Positions 6,136 through 11,742 of a DNA stretch of 11,742 nucleotides are shown piece by piece. How positions within the stretch are numbered: the first letter of the stretch is position 1; every line of letters begins with the position of its first letter. Made by a program: the position numbers and the translations under genes. The stretch comes from Fen-549 sp964636655 (GTDB taxonomy: Bacteria; Actinomycetota; Thermoleophilia; Gaiellales; Gaiellaceae), in contig CAZWTK010000048.1 of NCBI GenBank assembly GCA_964636655.1, positions 1 to 11,742 on the forward strand, in the 5' to 3' direction. A model generated the notes under the pieces. That model did no database searches. It had not been told where the DNA came from and worked only from the letters and a program-made list of their open reading frames with translations.

Positions 6136-6179
6136 GGCAAGGAGATGGTGGCGATGTGGTTACAACGTGGTGAAACAGG
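6136..6179. promoter_or_regulatory. Putative PHO box in the pstS-pstC divergent promoter region
   Basis: Four consecutive 11-base units on the + strand start GGCAAG (6136), GGTGGC (6147), GGTTAC (6158) and GGTGAA (6169). On the minus strand, toward pstS, the last three read GCCACC, GTAACC and TTCACC, close to the GTTCACC half-site of actinobacterial PhoP boxes. This is the clearest of the three boxes in the window and sits in the 153-base gap that should control all Pst genes. Confidence 0.5.
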
Positions 6180-6203
6180 TCTCTGAACCTACGGTTGTGT
6201 GTC

Positions 6204-6209
6204 TAGGCT
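6204..6209 (+). promoter_or_regulatory. Putative -10 of the pstC operon (near-leaderless)
   Basis: TAGGCT (TANNNT) ends 9 bases before the GTG start of pstC at 6219. No Shine-Dalgarno sequence is visible there, and no -35 hexamer is visible at the usual distance, as expected for an activator-dependent promoter. Confidence 0.33.
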
Positions 6210-6218
6210 GAAACGGCC

Positions 6219-7235
6219 GTGACGATCACGCACGCACACGAGGGCTCTGCTCTAAACCGAACGCGCGGACGGCTCGACCGGATCGGCGATCCGGTGCTCA
6301 AGGCGATCACTTTCGGCGCGGCTGCGCTCGCCGTCACCATCCTCGGTCTGATCGCCTACGAGCTTGCCTCGGGCTCGGGTCTCGCCTTTCGAACCTTCGG
6401 CCTGCACTTCCTGGTGACGCAGGACTGGAATGTCAACTTCGATCGGTTCGGTGCTCTCTCGCTCATCTTCGGAACAGCGATAACCGCGGTGCTGTCGGTC
6501 GCGATCGCCGCGCCGCTCGCCGTCGCCATCGCGCTGTTTCTGACCGAGCTGGCGCCGAAACCCGTACGCACGCTTCTGGGAGCACTGGTGGAGATGCTGG
6601 CCGCGATCCCGAGCGTAATCCTCGGCCTCTGGGGCATCCTCGTGCTCGGCCCGTTCGTCCAAAACCAGCTGGAGCCGTTCCTCAACTCGACGCTCGGGTT
6701 CCTGCCATTCTTCCGCGGACAGCCGTCGCCCACCGGCATCCTGACGGCGATTTTGATCCTGACGATCATGGTCGTACCGATCATCGCCAGCGTGACACGC
6801 GAGCTTTTCACGACCGTACCGCCAGAGCTCCGCGAAGGAGCGCTCGCGCTTGGCGCGACTCGCTGGGAGATGGTGCGCGGCGTCCTGCTCCCGGCCGCAC
6901 GCCCGGGAATCCTGGCGGCCGTGGCGCTCGGTTTCGGCCGCGCCGTCGGCGAGGCGATCGCGGTTACGATGGTGATCGGCGCGCAGATCGGCATCCATCC
7001 GTCGCTGTTCGGCCACAGCGACACGCTTGCCAGTCGTATAGCCGGGCAGTACCAGGGCGCGTCGACCAACCTACAGGTCTCATCGCTCGTCTATCTCGCC
7101 ACGATCCTGCTCGTGATCTCGCTGGTCGTGAACGTCGGCGCGCAGTTCCTGATCAGGCCGATCGACCGGCGCCCGCGCCGGCGCCGGATCGCTCTCGACA
7201 GAGCGCTCGAAGCTCAGGGATTGAGCGCCGACTGA
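6219..7235 (+). CDS. pstC: Phosphate ABC transporter permease PstC
   Basis: One of the two membrane subunits forming the phosphate channel. The 338 residues start with about 28 polar residues, then the first membrane helix (KAITFGAAALAVTILGLIAY). A periplasmic stretch (LAFRTFGLHFL...WNVNFDRFGALSLIFGT) and five more hydrophobic segments follow. The EAA loop that docks on PstB is LREGALALGATRW (about 202-214), followed by AVGEAIAVTMVIG. A second periplasmic loop (about 150-172) is rich in Phe, Asn and Pro. GTG 6219 is chosen because an in-frame TAG lies at 6204-6206 and the next possible start (GTG 6294) would abut the first helix. Its stop overlaps the pstA ATG by one base (TGATG). First gene of pstC-pstA-pstB-phoU. 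Confidence 0.95.
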   Translation: MTITHAHEGSALNRTRGRLDRIGDPVLKAITFGAAALAVTILGLIAYELASGSGLAFRTFGLHFLVTQDWNVNFDRFGALSLIFGTAITAVLSVAIAAPLAVAIALFLTELAPKPVRTLLGALVEMLAAIPSVILGLWGILVLGPFVQNQLEPFLNSTLGFLPFFRGQPSPTGILTAILILTIMVVPIIASVTRELFTTVPPELREGALALGATRWEMVRGVLLPAARPGILAAVALGFGRAVGEAIAVTMVIGAQIGIHPSLFGHSDTLASRIAGQYQGASTNLQVSSLVYLATILLVISLVVNVGAQFLIRPIDRRPRRRRIALDRALEAQGLSAD

Positions 7236-8119
7236 TGACCGAGCCGATCTTCTCTCTACAAACGAGCGGCCGCCTGCGCCGGCGCCAGCTCATCAGTCGT
7301 GCGATGGGCGCCGGCGCCGCCGGCGCCGCCCTGCTCGCCGTGGCAGTGCTCGCCGTCGTCGTGATCTCCGTCGCTCACCGCGGCGCGGGAGCTCTCAACC
7401 TCGACTTCTTCACCCAGAGCCAGGCGCAGGGCTACAACCCGAAGGGTGGCGGCGTCCTGTTTGCGATTGTCGGCAGCGTGGTGCTGGTAGGGATCGCGAC
7501 CCTGATCGCGCTACCGCTGGGCGTACTGGTCGCCGTCTATATCAGCGAGCTGGCACCTCCGCGGTTGGCGCGCCTGGCCCGCGTAGCGCTCGACATCACC
7601 AACGGGATCCCCACCATCGTGATGGGTATCTTCGTTTTCACGATGCTTGTCGAAGCGCACGGTCAGAGCGCGTTTGCCGGCTCGATCGCGCTGGCGATCA
7701 TCATGCTTCCGCTGGTTGCCCGGGCAACCGAGGAAGTACTTCTCCTCGTTCCCTCCTCGCTGCGGGAGGCCAGCCTCGCTCTCGGCGTCAGCCGCTGGCG
7801 TACAACGATGCAGGTGGTTGTTCCCTCCGCGATAGGGGGCATCCTCACCGGTACGACGCTCGCGATCGCGCGAGCGGCCGGAGAGACCGCGCCGCTCCTC
7901 TTTCTCACCTCGCTCGGTGTGAACAGCCATGCCGACGCGAACCCGTTTCACCCTCTCCAGTCGCTGACGCTCGTGATCTTCGAGTACTCCGAGCAGGCCG
8001 ACCCGGCTTTCCAGGCCAAGGCCTGGGCGGCAGCTTTCGTGCTGATGTGCGTCGTCCTCCTGACGAGCCTGGCTGCGAAACTTGCCCTTGCCCGCTACCG
8101 GAAGAAACTCGGAGGTTAG
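7235..8119 (+). CDS. pstA: Phosphate ABC transporter permease PstA
   Basis: Second membrane subunit of the phosphate transporter, 294 residues. A basic N-terminal tail (RLRRRQLISR) precedes the first helix (AGAAGAALLAVAVLAVVVIS, where three GGCGCC repeats at 7307-7327 encode the Ala/Gly run). A periplasmic segment FFTQSQAQGYNPKGGGVLFAIVGS follows, then five further membrane helices. The PstB-docking EAA loop is SLREASLALGVSRW (about 174-187), followed by IARAAGETAPLLF. The family's typical IYISELAP-like motif appears as VYISELAPPRLARL. The ATG at 7235 shares its first base with the pstC stop, so translation is probably coupled. pstB starts 4 bases after its stop. Start and family are clear. 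Confidence 0.95.
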   Translation: MTEPIFSLQTSGRLRRRQLISRAMGAGAAGAALLAVAVLAVVVISVAHRGAGALNLDFFTQSQAQGYNPKGGGVLFAIVGSVVLVGIATLIALPLGVLVAVYISELAPPRLARLARVALDITNGIPTIVMGIFVFTMLVEAHGQSAFAGSIALAIIMLPLVARATEEVLLLVPSSLREASLALGVSRWRTTMQVVVPSAIGGILTGTTLAIARAAGETAPLLFLTSLGVNSHADANPFHPLQSLTLVIFEYSEQADPAFQAKAWAAAFVLMCVVLLTSLAAKLALARYRKKLGG

Positions 8120-8123
8120 GAGC

Positions 8124-8963
8124 GTGGAGACGATCAGGACCAAGATCGAAATCAGCGGCGTGGCCACGCCGCCCGATGCACGTGCGCGAGAGGCCGTATT
8201 CGAGGCTCGCGGCGTCTCTGTTTTCTACGGCGACCAGCGGGCGATCGACGACGTCGACATCGACATCTACCGGCGGCTGATAACGGCGATCATCGGTCCG
8301 TCGGGCTGTGGCAAGAGCACGTTCATTCGCACGCTGAACCGCATGACCGACCTCGTTCCCTCTGCCCGGCTTACGGGCGAGTTGCGCTACCGCGGTATCG
8401 ATCTCTACGGGCCCAAGGTCGATCCGGTCGAGGTGCGCCGGCGAATCGGGATGGTATTCCAGAAGCCGAATCCGTTTCCCAAGTCGATCTATGACAACGT
8501 CGCCTACGGCCTGCGCATTCTCGGCCTAAAGAAGGATCTGGACGGGCGGGTCGAAAAGGCGCTGCGGGCCGCGGCGCTCTGGGATGAGGTGAAGGATCGG
8601 CTGAGGGACAGCGCGCTCGGACTCTCCGGCGGTCAGCAGCAGCGGCTTTGCATTGCACGGGCGATCGCCGTCGAGCCGGAGGTCATCCTGCTCGACGAGC
8701 CGGCTTCCGCGCTCGATCCGATCGCCACCTCGGCGATCGAGGACCTGATGCACGAGCTGAAGCGCGACTACACGCTCGTGATCGTCACCCACAACATGCA
8801 GCAGGCGGCGCGCGTCGCCGACATGACCGCCTTCTTCGGACTCGACGTGAGCCCGGATGGAAGCCGTCAGGGCGTTCTGGTCGAGTACGACGAGACGGAG
8901 AAGATCTTCACCAACCCCTCCGACAAACGTACGGAGGGCTACGTCACGGGGCGGTTCGGATGA
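8124..8963 (+). CDS. pstB: Phosphate ABC transporter ATP-binding protein PstB
   Basis: Cytoplasmic ATPase that powers phosphate import (EC 7.3.2.1), 279 residues. ABC motifs appear in order: Walker A GPSGCGKST (58-66), Q loop VFQKPNPFP (PstB-typical), signature LSGGQQQR, Walker B VILLDEPASALDP and H loop VTHNMQQ. The stretch FFGLDVSPDGSRQGVLVEYDET near the C-terminus is the slightly longer form seen in actinobacterial PstB, and EKIFTNPSDKRTEGYVTGRFG is the classic family ending. The frame is open to an ATG at 8082 inside pstA. GTG 8124 is preferred because GGAGG at 8111-8115 lies 8 bases before it and it begins just after the pstA stop. Its TGA overlaps the phoU ATG as ATGA. Confidence 0.96.
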   Translation: METIRTKIEISGVATPPDARAREAVFEARGVSVFYGDQRAIDDVDIDIYRRLITAIIGPSGCGKSTFIRTLNRMTDLVPSARLTGELRYRGIDLYGPKVDPVEVRRRIGMVFQKPNPFPKSIYDNVAYGLRILGLKKDLDGRVEKALRAAALWDEVKDRLRDSALGLSGGQQQRLCIARAIAVEPEVILLDEPASALDPIATSAIEDLMHELKRDYTLVIVTHNMQQAARVADMTAFFGLDVSPDGSRQGVLVEYDETEKIFTNPSDKRTEGYVTGRFG

Positions 8964-9637
8964 GAGACCTGTACACAAGCGAGCTGGAAGAGCTCGAGGG
9001 CATACTGCGCGAAGAAGGCAAGCTCGTCGATCGAGCGATTCGTGGCGCGCTCAACGTGCTCGCGCGAGACGACCTCGAGCTGGCCGACGAGCTGATCGCT
9101 TTCGACGACGAGATCGACAGCCGCTATCTCACGATCGAGCAGAGAATCCCCTCGCTGCTCGCACGACAGACGCCCGTTGCCGGCGAGTTGCGGCTGGTAT
9201 TGGCGATTCTCTACATCAACCTCCACCTGGAGCGGGTTGCCGACTACTGCGTGACGGTCGCCAAGCTGGCCAAGCTGGCGCACGGCCTGCCCCGGGACGC
9301 AGGCGTGCTAGAGGCGCTGGAGGAGATGGGCGAACGTTGCCGCGAGATGCTCGACACCGGGCTCGAATACTTCTACGCCCGTGACTTCACCGATTCGCAG
9401 GCGCTGATCGACATGGACAGGCCGATCGATCGGGCCAATCGGAAGCTGATCGATCGTCTCATAGCTCTCGGCCCGGACGAGCCTCAGCGCGAGTGGGCGA
9501 TGCGGATGATGCTCGTCTCGCGTTGCCTGGAGCGTGTCGGCGACCACGCGGTGGACATCGGCGAGCAGGCCGCTTACCTGGTTCGCGGCCGGTTCGAGGA
9601 GTTCACCGACGCCTCGCACAAGACGAACATCAAATAA
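8960..9637 (+). CDS. phoU: Phosphate transport system regulator PhoU
   Basis: Cytoplasmic all-helical regulator that couples Pst transport to the Pho kinase and restrains signalling when phosphate is ample. The 225 residues form two PhoU repeats, each with the metal-binding E-R-V-x-D motif: E91-R-V-A-D95 (LHLERVADY) and E191-R-V-G-D195 (CLERVGDHAVDI). Length (about 220) and the start MRDLYTSELEEL fit the family. ATG 8960 overlaps the pstB stop (ATGA). The frame is open further upstream inside pstB, but that extension is out-of-frame pstB sequence. Last gene of the pst operon; the antiporter gene ends 20 bases beyond on the other strand, with no obvious terminator between. With a kinase that lacks membrane helices, PhoU is the likely route by which Pst activity reaches it (inference). 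Confidence 0.96.
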   Translation: MRDLYTSELEELEGILREEGKLVDRAIRGALNVLARDDLELADELIAFDDEIDSRYLTIEQRIPSLLARQTPVAGELRLVLAILYINLHLERVADYCVTVAKLAKLAHGLPRDAGVLEALEEMGERCREMLDTGLEYFYARDFTDSQALIDMDRPIDRANRKLIDRLIALGPDEPQREWAMRMMLVSRCLERVGDHAVDIGEQAAYLVRGRFEEFTDASHKTNIK

Positions 9638-9657
9638 CCGTTCGCCGCGACTCGCCC

Positions 9658-10815
9658 TCAATCCGTGGGCACCTCCGCGTGCTCCCAGGGGCGCCGGCGG
9701 ACGACTATCGCGGCCAGGGAGATGGTGGTCACGACACCCGTGAGGATCGCGGTGTAGACCCGCGCCGGGATCAGGCCTTCGGCGACGCCGACGGAGGCGA
9801 GAACGAAGCTGAACTCACCGATGTGACCGAGGCCCAGAGCAAGCTGCCATCTGGAGACACCCGGAAAGCAAGTCAGACGCGCGAGGACGTAGATCGATCC
9901 CGCCTTGAGTGCGAGCACGAGCAGCACGACGAGCCCGATCCAGGGCAGCGCGGAGGGCACCGCCGACGGATCGATCAGGCTGCCGATGGCGACGAAGAAG
10001 AGCACTGCGAACACGTCTCGAAAGGGCAGAAGACGGTTACGCGCGGTGGCGGTGATCTCGCTCTCGCTGATCGCCAGTCCGCCGACGAACGCCGCCAGCG
10101 CGAGCGGAATGCCGAAGACGCGCTCGCCGATCGCTGCCAGGGTCAGTCCGCCACCGACGGTGACGAGCAGAAAGAGATCGGCTTGGTCGCGGAGGCGGCA
10201 GAGAATGCGGGGAAGGAGCGACGCCGCTGCGAGCGCCACCACGCCGAAGAGGACGATGCCCGCGAGCGAAAGCCAGAGCGGCCGATCCTCCAGGCCCATG
10301 GTCGCCAACACGACGGCGGCGAGCGCGACGCCGGAAATATCCTGGAGCACGCTCCAACCGAGAAGAGCATGGTTGGTGGCCGGGCTCGTTATTCGCCAGC
10401 GGCTGCGGGTGACGTTGACCGTCACCACGCTCGAGGAAAACGCGATCGAGGGCCCGAGGATGAGCGCCCCTTTCCACTCCAGCCCCGCGGCCACACCGGC
10501 GAACGTGGCAGCGGCCGCCATTGCGACGGTGTGGGCGGGGACGAGCCAGAGAAGGTGCTTTCGCTCGCGCCCGAGCTTGAGCGGGTCGATTTCGATCCCG
10601 ACCTCGAACAGCAGGAGCACCACACCGATGTCGGCGAACAGCTTGAGCTGCTCGCGGTCGGCAACATAGCCCGGGGTGAACGGCGACACGATCAGACCGA
10701 CGGCCAGGTAGCCGACTATCGCCGGCAGCCCCATCTTCCTCAGCAGCGCCCCCGCCGCCGCGGCCAGTAGCAACACGGCGCCGATCTCGAGAATGGTCGG
10801 AGCGGATACGTCCAC
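9658..10815 (-). CDS. CPA2-family cation/proton antiporter (Kef/NapA-type membrane domain)
   Basis: Polytopic membrane protein of 385 residues with about 11-12 hydrophobic helices, of the monovalent cation:proton antiporter-2 family. Recognisable parts are EIGAVLLLAAAAGALLRKMGLP and IVGYLAVGLIVSP at the start, then LLLFEVGIEID and GPSIAFSSSVV. The CPA2 motif SVLQDISGVAL follows, with Gln158-Asp159 where the family has (F)QD, then FFVAIGSLIDP and LGLGHIGEFSFVLASVG. It ends after the transporter domain, with no TrkA-N/RCK nucleotide-binding domain, so it is the short form; whether it moves K+ or Na+ cannot be told. Start is uncertain: the frame opens at a GTG at 10899 (413 residues, with a polar Cys/Arg-containing extension). 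GTG 10815 places the first helix in the usual position. Neither has a good ribosome site. Convergent with phoU. Confidence 0.9.
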   Translation of the reverse strand: MDVSAPTILEIGAVLLLAAAAGALLRKMGLPAIVGYLAVGLIVSPFTPGYVADREQLKLFADIGVVLLLFEVGIEIDPLKLGRERKHLLWLVPAHTVAMAAAATFAGVAAGLEWKGALILGPSIAFSSSVVTVNVTRSRWRITSPATNHALLGWSVLQDISGVALAAVVLATMGLEDRPLWLSLAGIVLFGVVALAAASLLPRILCRLRDQADLFLLVTVGGGLTLAAIGERVFGIPLALAAFVGGLAISESEITATARNRLLPFRDVFAVLFFVAIGSLIDPSAVPSALPWIGLVVLLVLALKAGSIYVLARLTCFPGVSRWQLALGLGHIGEFSFVLASVGVAEGLIPARVYTAILTGVVTTISLAAIVVRRRPWEHAEVPTD

Positions 10816-10925
10816 AGCCAGAGCCTGCCAGATCGAGCCTTCGACAGGTGTTGCCGGGCAAAAGTCGCCGCGACCAAGGCGACAGACGCGGCGATACACA
10901 CACAGAGGTCATAACGCCGAAAGTC

Positions 10926-10943
10926 TTAGCCGGTTTAGCCGGC
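10926..10943. repeat. Tandem 9-base repeat upstream of the antiporter
   Basis: TTAGCCGGT (10926-10934) is followed directly by TTAGCCGGC (10935-10943), then CGG and a GGTTTTCGG stretch. Eight of nine bases are identical. It lies 27 bases beyond the furthest possible antiporter start (10899) and could be an operator for that gene. Confidence 0.4.
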
Positions 10944-11101
10944 CGGTTTTCGGCGGAGAAGTGGAACTAACCAGACAGCTTTACAGCCTCCCGGAGCCAC
11001 TGAGGAAACTGCTGTACTCGGCCTAGCAACGTGCTGATACGCGAGCGTCGGCGACGTGCATTAGCGGCGCTGTTCGTCGTAGAGCTATTCTTCGTTTATG
11101 G

Positions 11102-11130
11102 GGTGGTTCGAGGAGTTCTCGAGCACCACC
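11102..11130. repeat. Hairpin-forming inverted repeat
   Basis: Left arm GGTGGTTCGAG (11102-11112), 5-base loop, right arm CTCGAGCACCACC (11118-11130). The arms pair over 11 bases with a 2-base bulge (GC) on the right side. No T-tract follows on the plus strand, so it is not an obvious terminator; it may be part of a structured leader. Confidence 0.5.
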
Positions 11131-11152
11131 AGCGTCGCCAGCCCGAAAGAAT

Positions 11153-11195
11153 CGGCGAGCGGGGGCACACTGGGCTCCCATGCGATCCCTCGCCG
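11153..11195. repeat. Second hairpin, with nested pairing, in the same intergenic region
   Basis: CGGCGAG (11153-11159) pairs with CTCGCCG (11189-11195). Between them GCA (11165-11167) with TGC (11181-11183) and TGG (11171-11173) with CCA (11178-11180) can pair inside. It starts 22 bases after the preceding hairpin. Confidence 0.4.
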
Positions 11196-11210
11196 TGTCT
11201 GTAGTTCCCC

Positions 11211-11243
11211 GGCTCGGTCCGCGGGCTGGCTCGGATCCGCGGG
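11211..11243. repeat. Direct repeat upstream of the secreted-protein gene
   Basis: GGCTCGGTCCGCGGG (11211-11225) and GGCTCGGATCCGCGGG (11228-11243) are the same apart from one inserted A, separated by CT. Each copy contains the palindrome CCGCGG, so it could be a paired binding site or a recent local duplication. Confidence 0.5.
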
Positions 11244-11294
11244 AGCGGGTCCCGTGGAATCATTGAACCAATCTAACTCCGACAGGGAAGGTTC

Positions 11295-11742
11295 ATGTTC
11301 GCCTCACATGTCGCGCGGCGCCCGGCTCGCTTGCTGACGAGTGCCGCCATCGTCGCGAGCCTTGCCGCTACCATGGTGGCTCCGACGGCGGCGAGGTGTG
11401 CCGCGACCGGGAAGCCACGCGTAACGGCGTCCGATCTCAGGTACCGCGGCGCGTTCCGCCTGCCCGCGCAGGTCACCGAGGAGAAGACGTTCGCCTTCGG
11501 CGGGACGGCACTCGCCTATAACGCCAAGCGGAACTCGCTGTTCGCGGTCGGCCACGACTGGTATCAGCTGACGGCCGAGGTGAGCATCCCGCAGCCGAAG
11601 AGGGATTCGAGCCTGCGCAATCTCCGCAGGAGCAGGTTCCTGCAGCCGTTCGCGGATGCCACGGACGGGAAGCTGGGCCCGCCGGCAAACAACAAGATCG
11701 GAGGCCAGCTCGTCTACCGCGGGCGGCTGTACGGCACGATGT
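11295..11742 (+). CDS. Secreted protein of unknown function, N-terminal part, cut by the right edge
   Basis: Open reading frame of 149 codons with no stop before the window ends. ATG 11295 is well supported: AGGGAAGG (11284-11291) lies just before it, and the protein opens with a signal peptide, basic RRPAR (8-12) then a hydrophobic run from LLTSAAIV to about position 33. Cys35 follows AAR, which is not a proper lipobox, so a secreted rather than lipid-anchored protein is likely. The mature part begins ASDLRYRGAFRLP and contains TFAFGGTALAYN (65-76) then NSLFAVGHDWYQ (80-91) and AEVSIPQP. The alternation of Gly-rich turns and aromatic strands suggests a beta-rich, perhaps propeller-like, exported domain. 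I do not recognise a named family and assign no function. A short frame at 11098-11337 on the same strand overlaps it and is rejected. Confidence 0.75.
   Translation, partial: MFASHVARRPARLLTSAAIVASLAATMVAPTAARCAATGKPRVTASDLRYRGAFRLPAQVTEEKTFAFGGTALAYNAKRNSLFAVGHDWYQLTAEVSIPQPKRDSSLRNLRRSRFLQPFADATDGKLGPPANNKIGGQLVYRGRLYGTM

Larger units (their letters stand above)
10900..11294. other. Intergenic region without a convincing gene; repeats and hairpins
   Basis: Nearly 400 bases between the divergent antiporter and secreted-protein genes. Short open frames here have no family resemblance and overlap the better-supported starts. The region holds a tandem 9-base repeat near the antiporter side and two hairpins plus a 15/16-base direct repeat on the side of the secreted-protein gene, described separately. 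No tRNA-like cloverleaf or phased GGT repeat was found. Confidence 0.6.

Noticed and set aside
7307..7327. GGCGCC triple repeat as a regulatory hairpin in early pstA
   Set aside because: It simply encodes an Ala/Gly run in the first membrane helix; Ala and Gly codons in GC-rich DNA give such repeats.
8648..8959. Upstream extension of phoU inside pstB
   Set aside because: The extension is out-of-frame pstB sequence with Arg/Gly-rich composition; the true PhoU start MRDLYTSEL at 8960 overlaps the pstB stop as ATGA.
9493..10770. 425-codon open frame on the + strand opposite the antiporter
   Set aside because: It is antisense to a clear membrane protein, is extremely rich in Asp, Glu, Arg, Gly and His, and has no fold or family signal; typical of antisense frames in GC-rich genes.
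11153..11200. c-di-AMP (ydaO-type) riboswitch, suggested by GAGCGGGGG before a secreted-protein gene
   Set aside because: The other conserved element of that class (GGGGUGAAUC-like) is absent and the pairing does not match the known fold as I recall it.
11098..11337. 79-codon + strand frame upstream of the secreted protein
   Set aside because: It runs through two hairpins and a direct repeat, overlaps the signal-peptide region of the better-supported gene at 11295, has no ribosome site, and shows no family resemblance.

Overview
The window is a GC-rich bacterial chromosome segment with closely packed genes and no mobile element, tRNA, rRNA or CRISPR that I can see. High GC, GTG starts, TANNNT-type -10 motifs close to start codons and the protein flavour suggest a deep-branching actinobacterium (something like Thermoleophilia/Solirubrobacterales). 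This is inference, with no marker gene present. The split, E. coli-style acetyl-CoA carboxylase (separate accD and accA) would be unusual for mycobacteria or streptomycetes but fits a deep branch.

Region 1 (1-2262, + strand) is fatty-acid synthesis: the 3' end of fabF, then accD and accA overlapping by 11 bases. Region 2 (2263-2535) lies between convergent genes and holds a small cluster of DnaA-box-like 9-mers.

Region 3 (2536-9637) is a phosphate-starvation (Pho) locus. It holds an OmpR/PhoB-type response regulator (-), two tiny translationally coupled zinc-ribbon genes (-), a soluble PAS-HisKA histidine kinase (+), a bidirectional terminator, the phosphate-binding protein gene pstS (-), and the divergent operon pstC-pstA-pstB-phoU (+). 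PstS captures phosphate outside the membrane, PstC/PstA form the channel, PstB hydrolyses ATP, PhoU links transport to signalling, and the kinase/regulator pair presumably controls the set. Three intergenic regions (upstream of the regulator, between the zinc-ribbon pair and the kinase, and between pstS and pstC) carry GGT-type half-sites repeated every 11 bases. This resembles the direct-repeat PHO box of actinobacterial PhoP. Four starts in this locus (regulator, first zinc ribbon, kinase, pstC) lie 6-9 bases after a TANNNT hexamer with no Shine-Dalgarno sequence, which suggests leaderless transcripts.

Region 4 (9658-10899, -) is a CPA2-type cation/proton antiporter membrane domain, convergent with phoU. 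Region 5 (10900-11294) has no convincing gene; it holds a short tandem repeat, two hairpins and a direct repeat. Region 6 (11295 to the right edge, +) is the 5' part of a secreted protein of unknown function that runs off the window.

The most unusual items are the two zinc-ribbon micro-genes (53 and 50 residues) embedded in the Pho locus behind what looks like a PHO box, the three phased boxes, and the histidine kinase without membrane segments.
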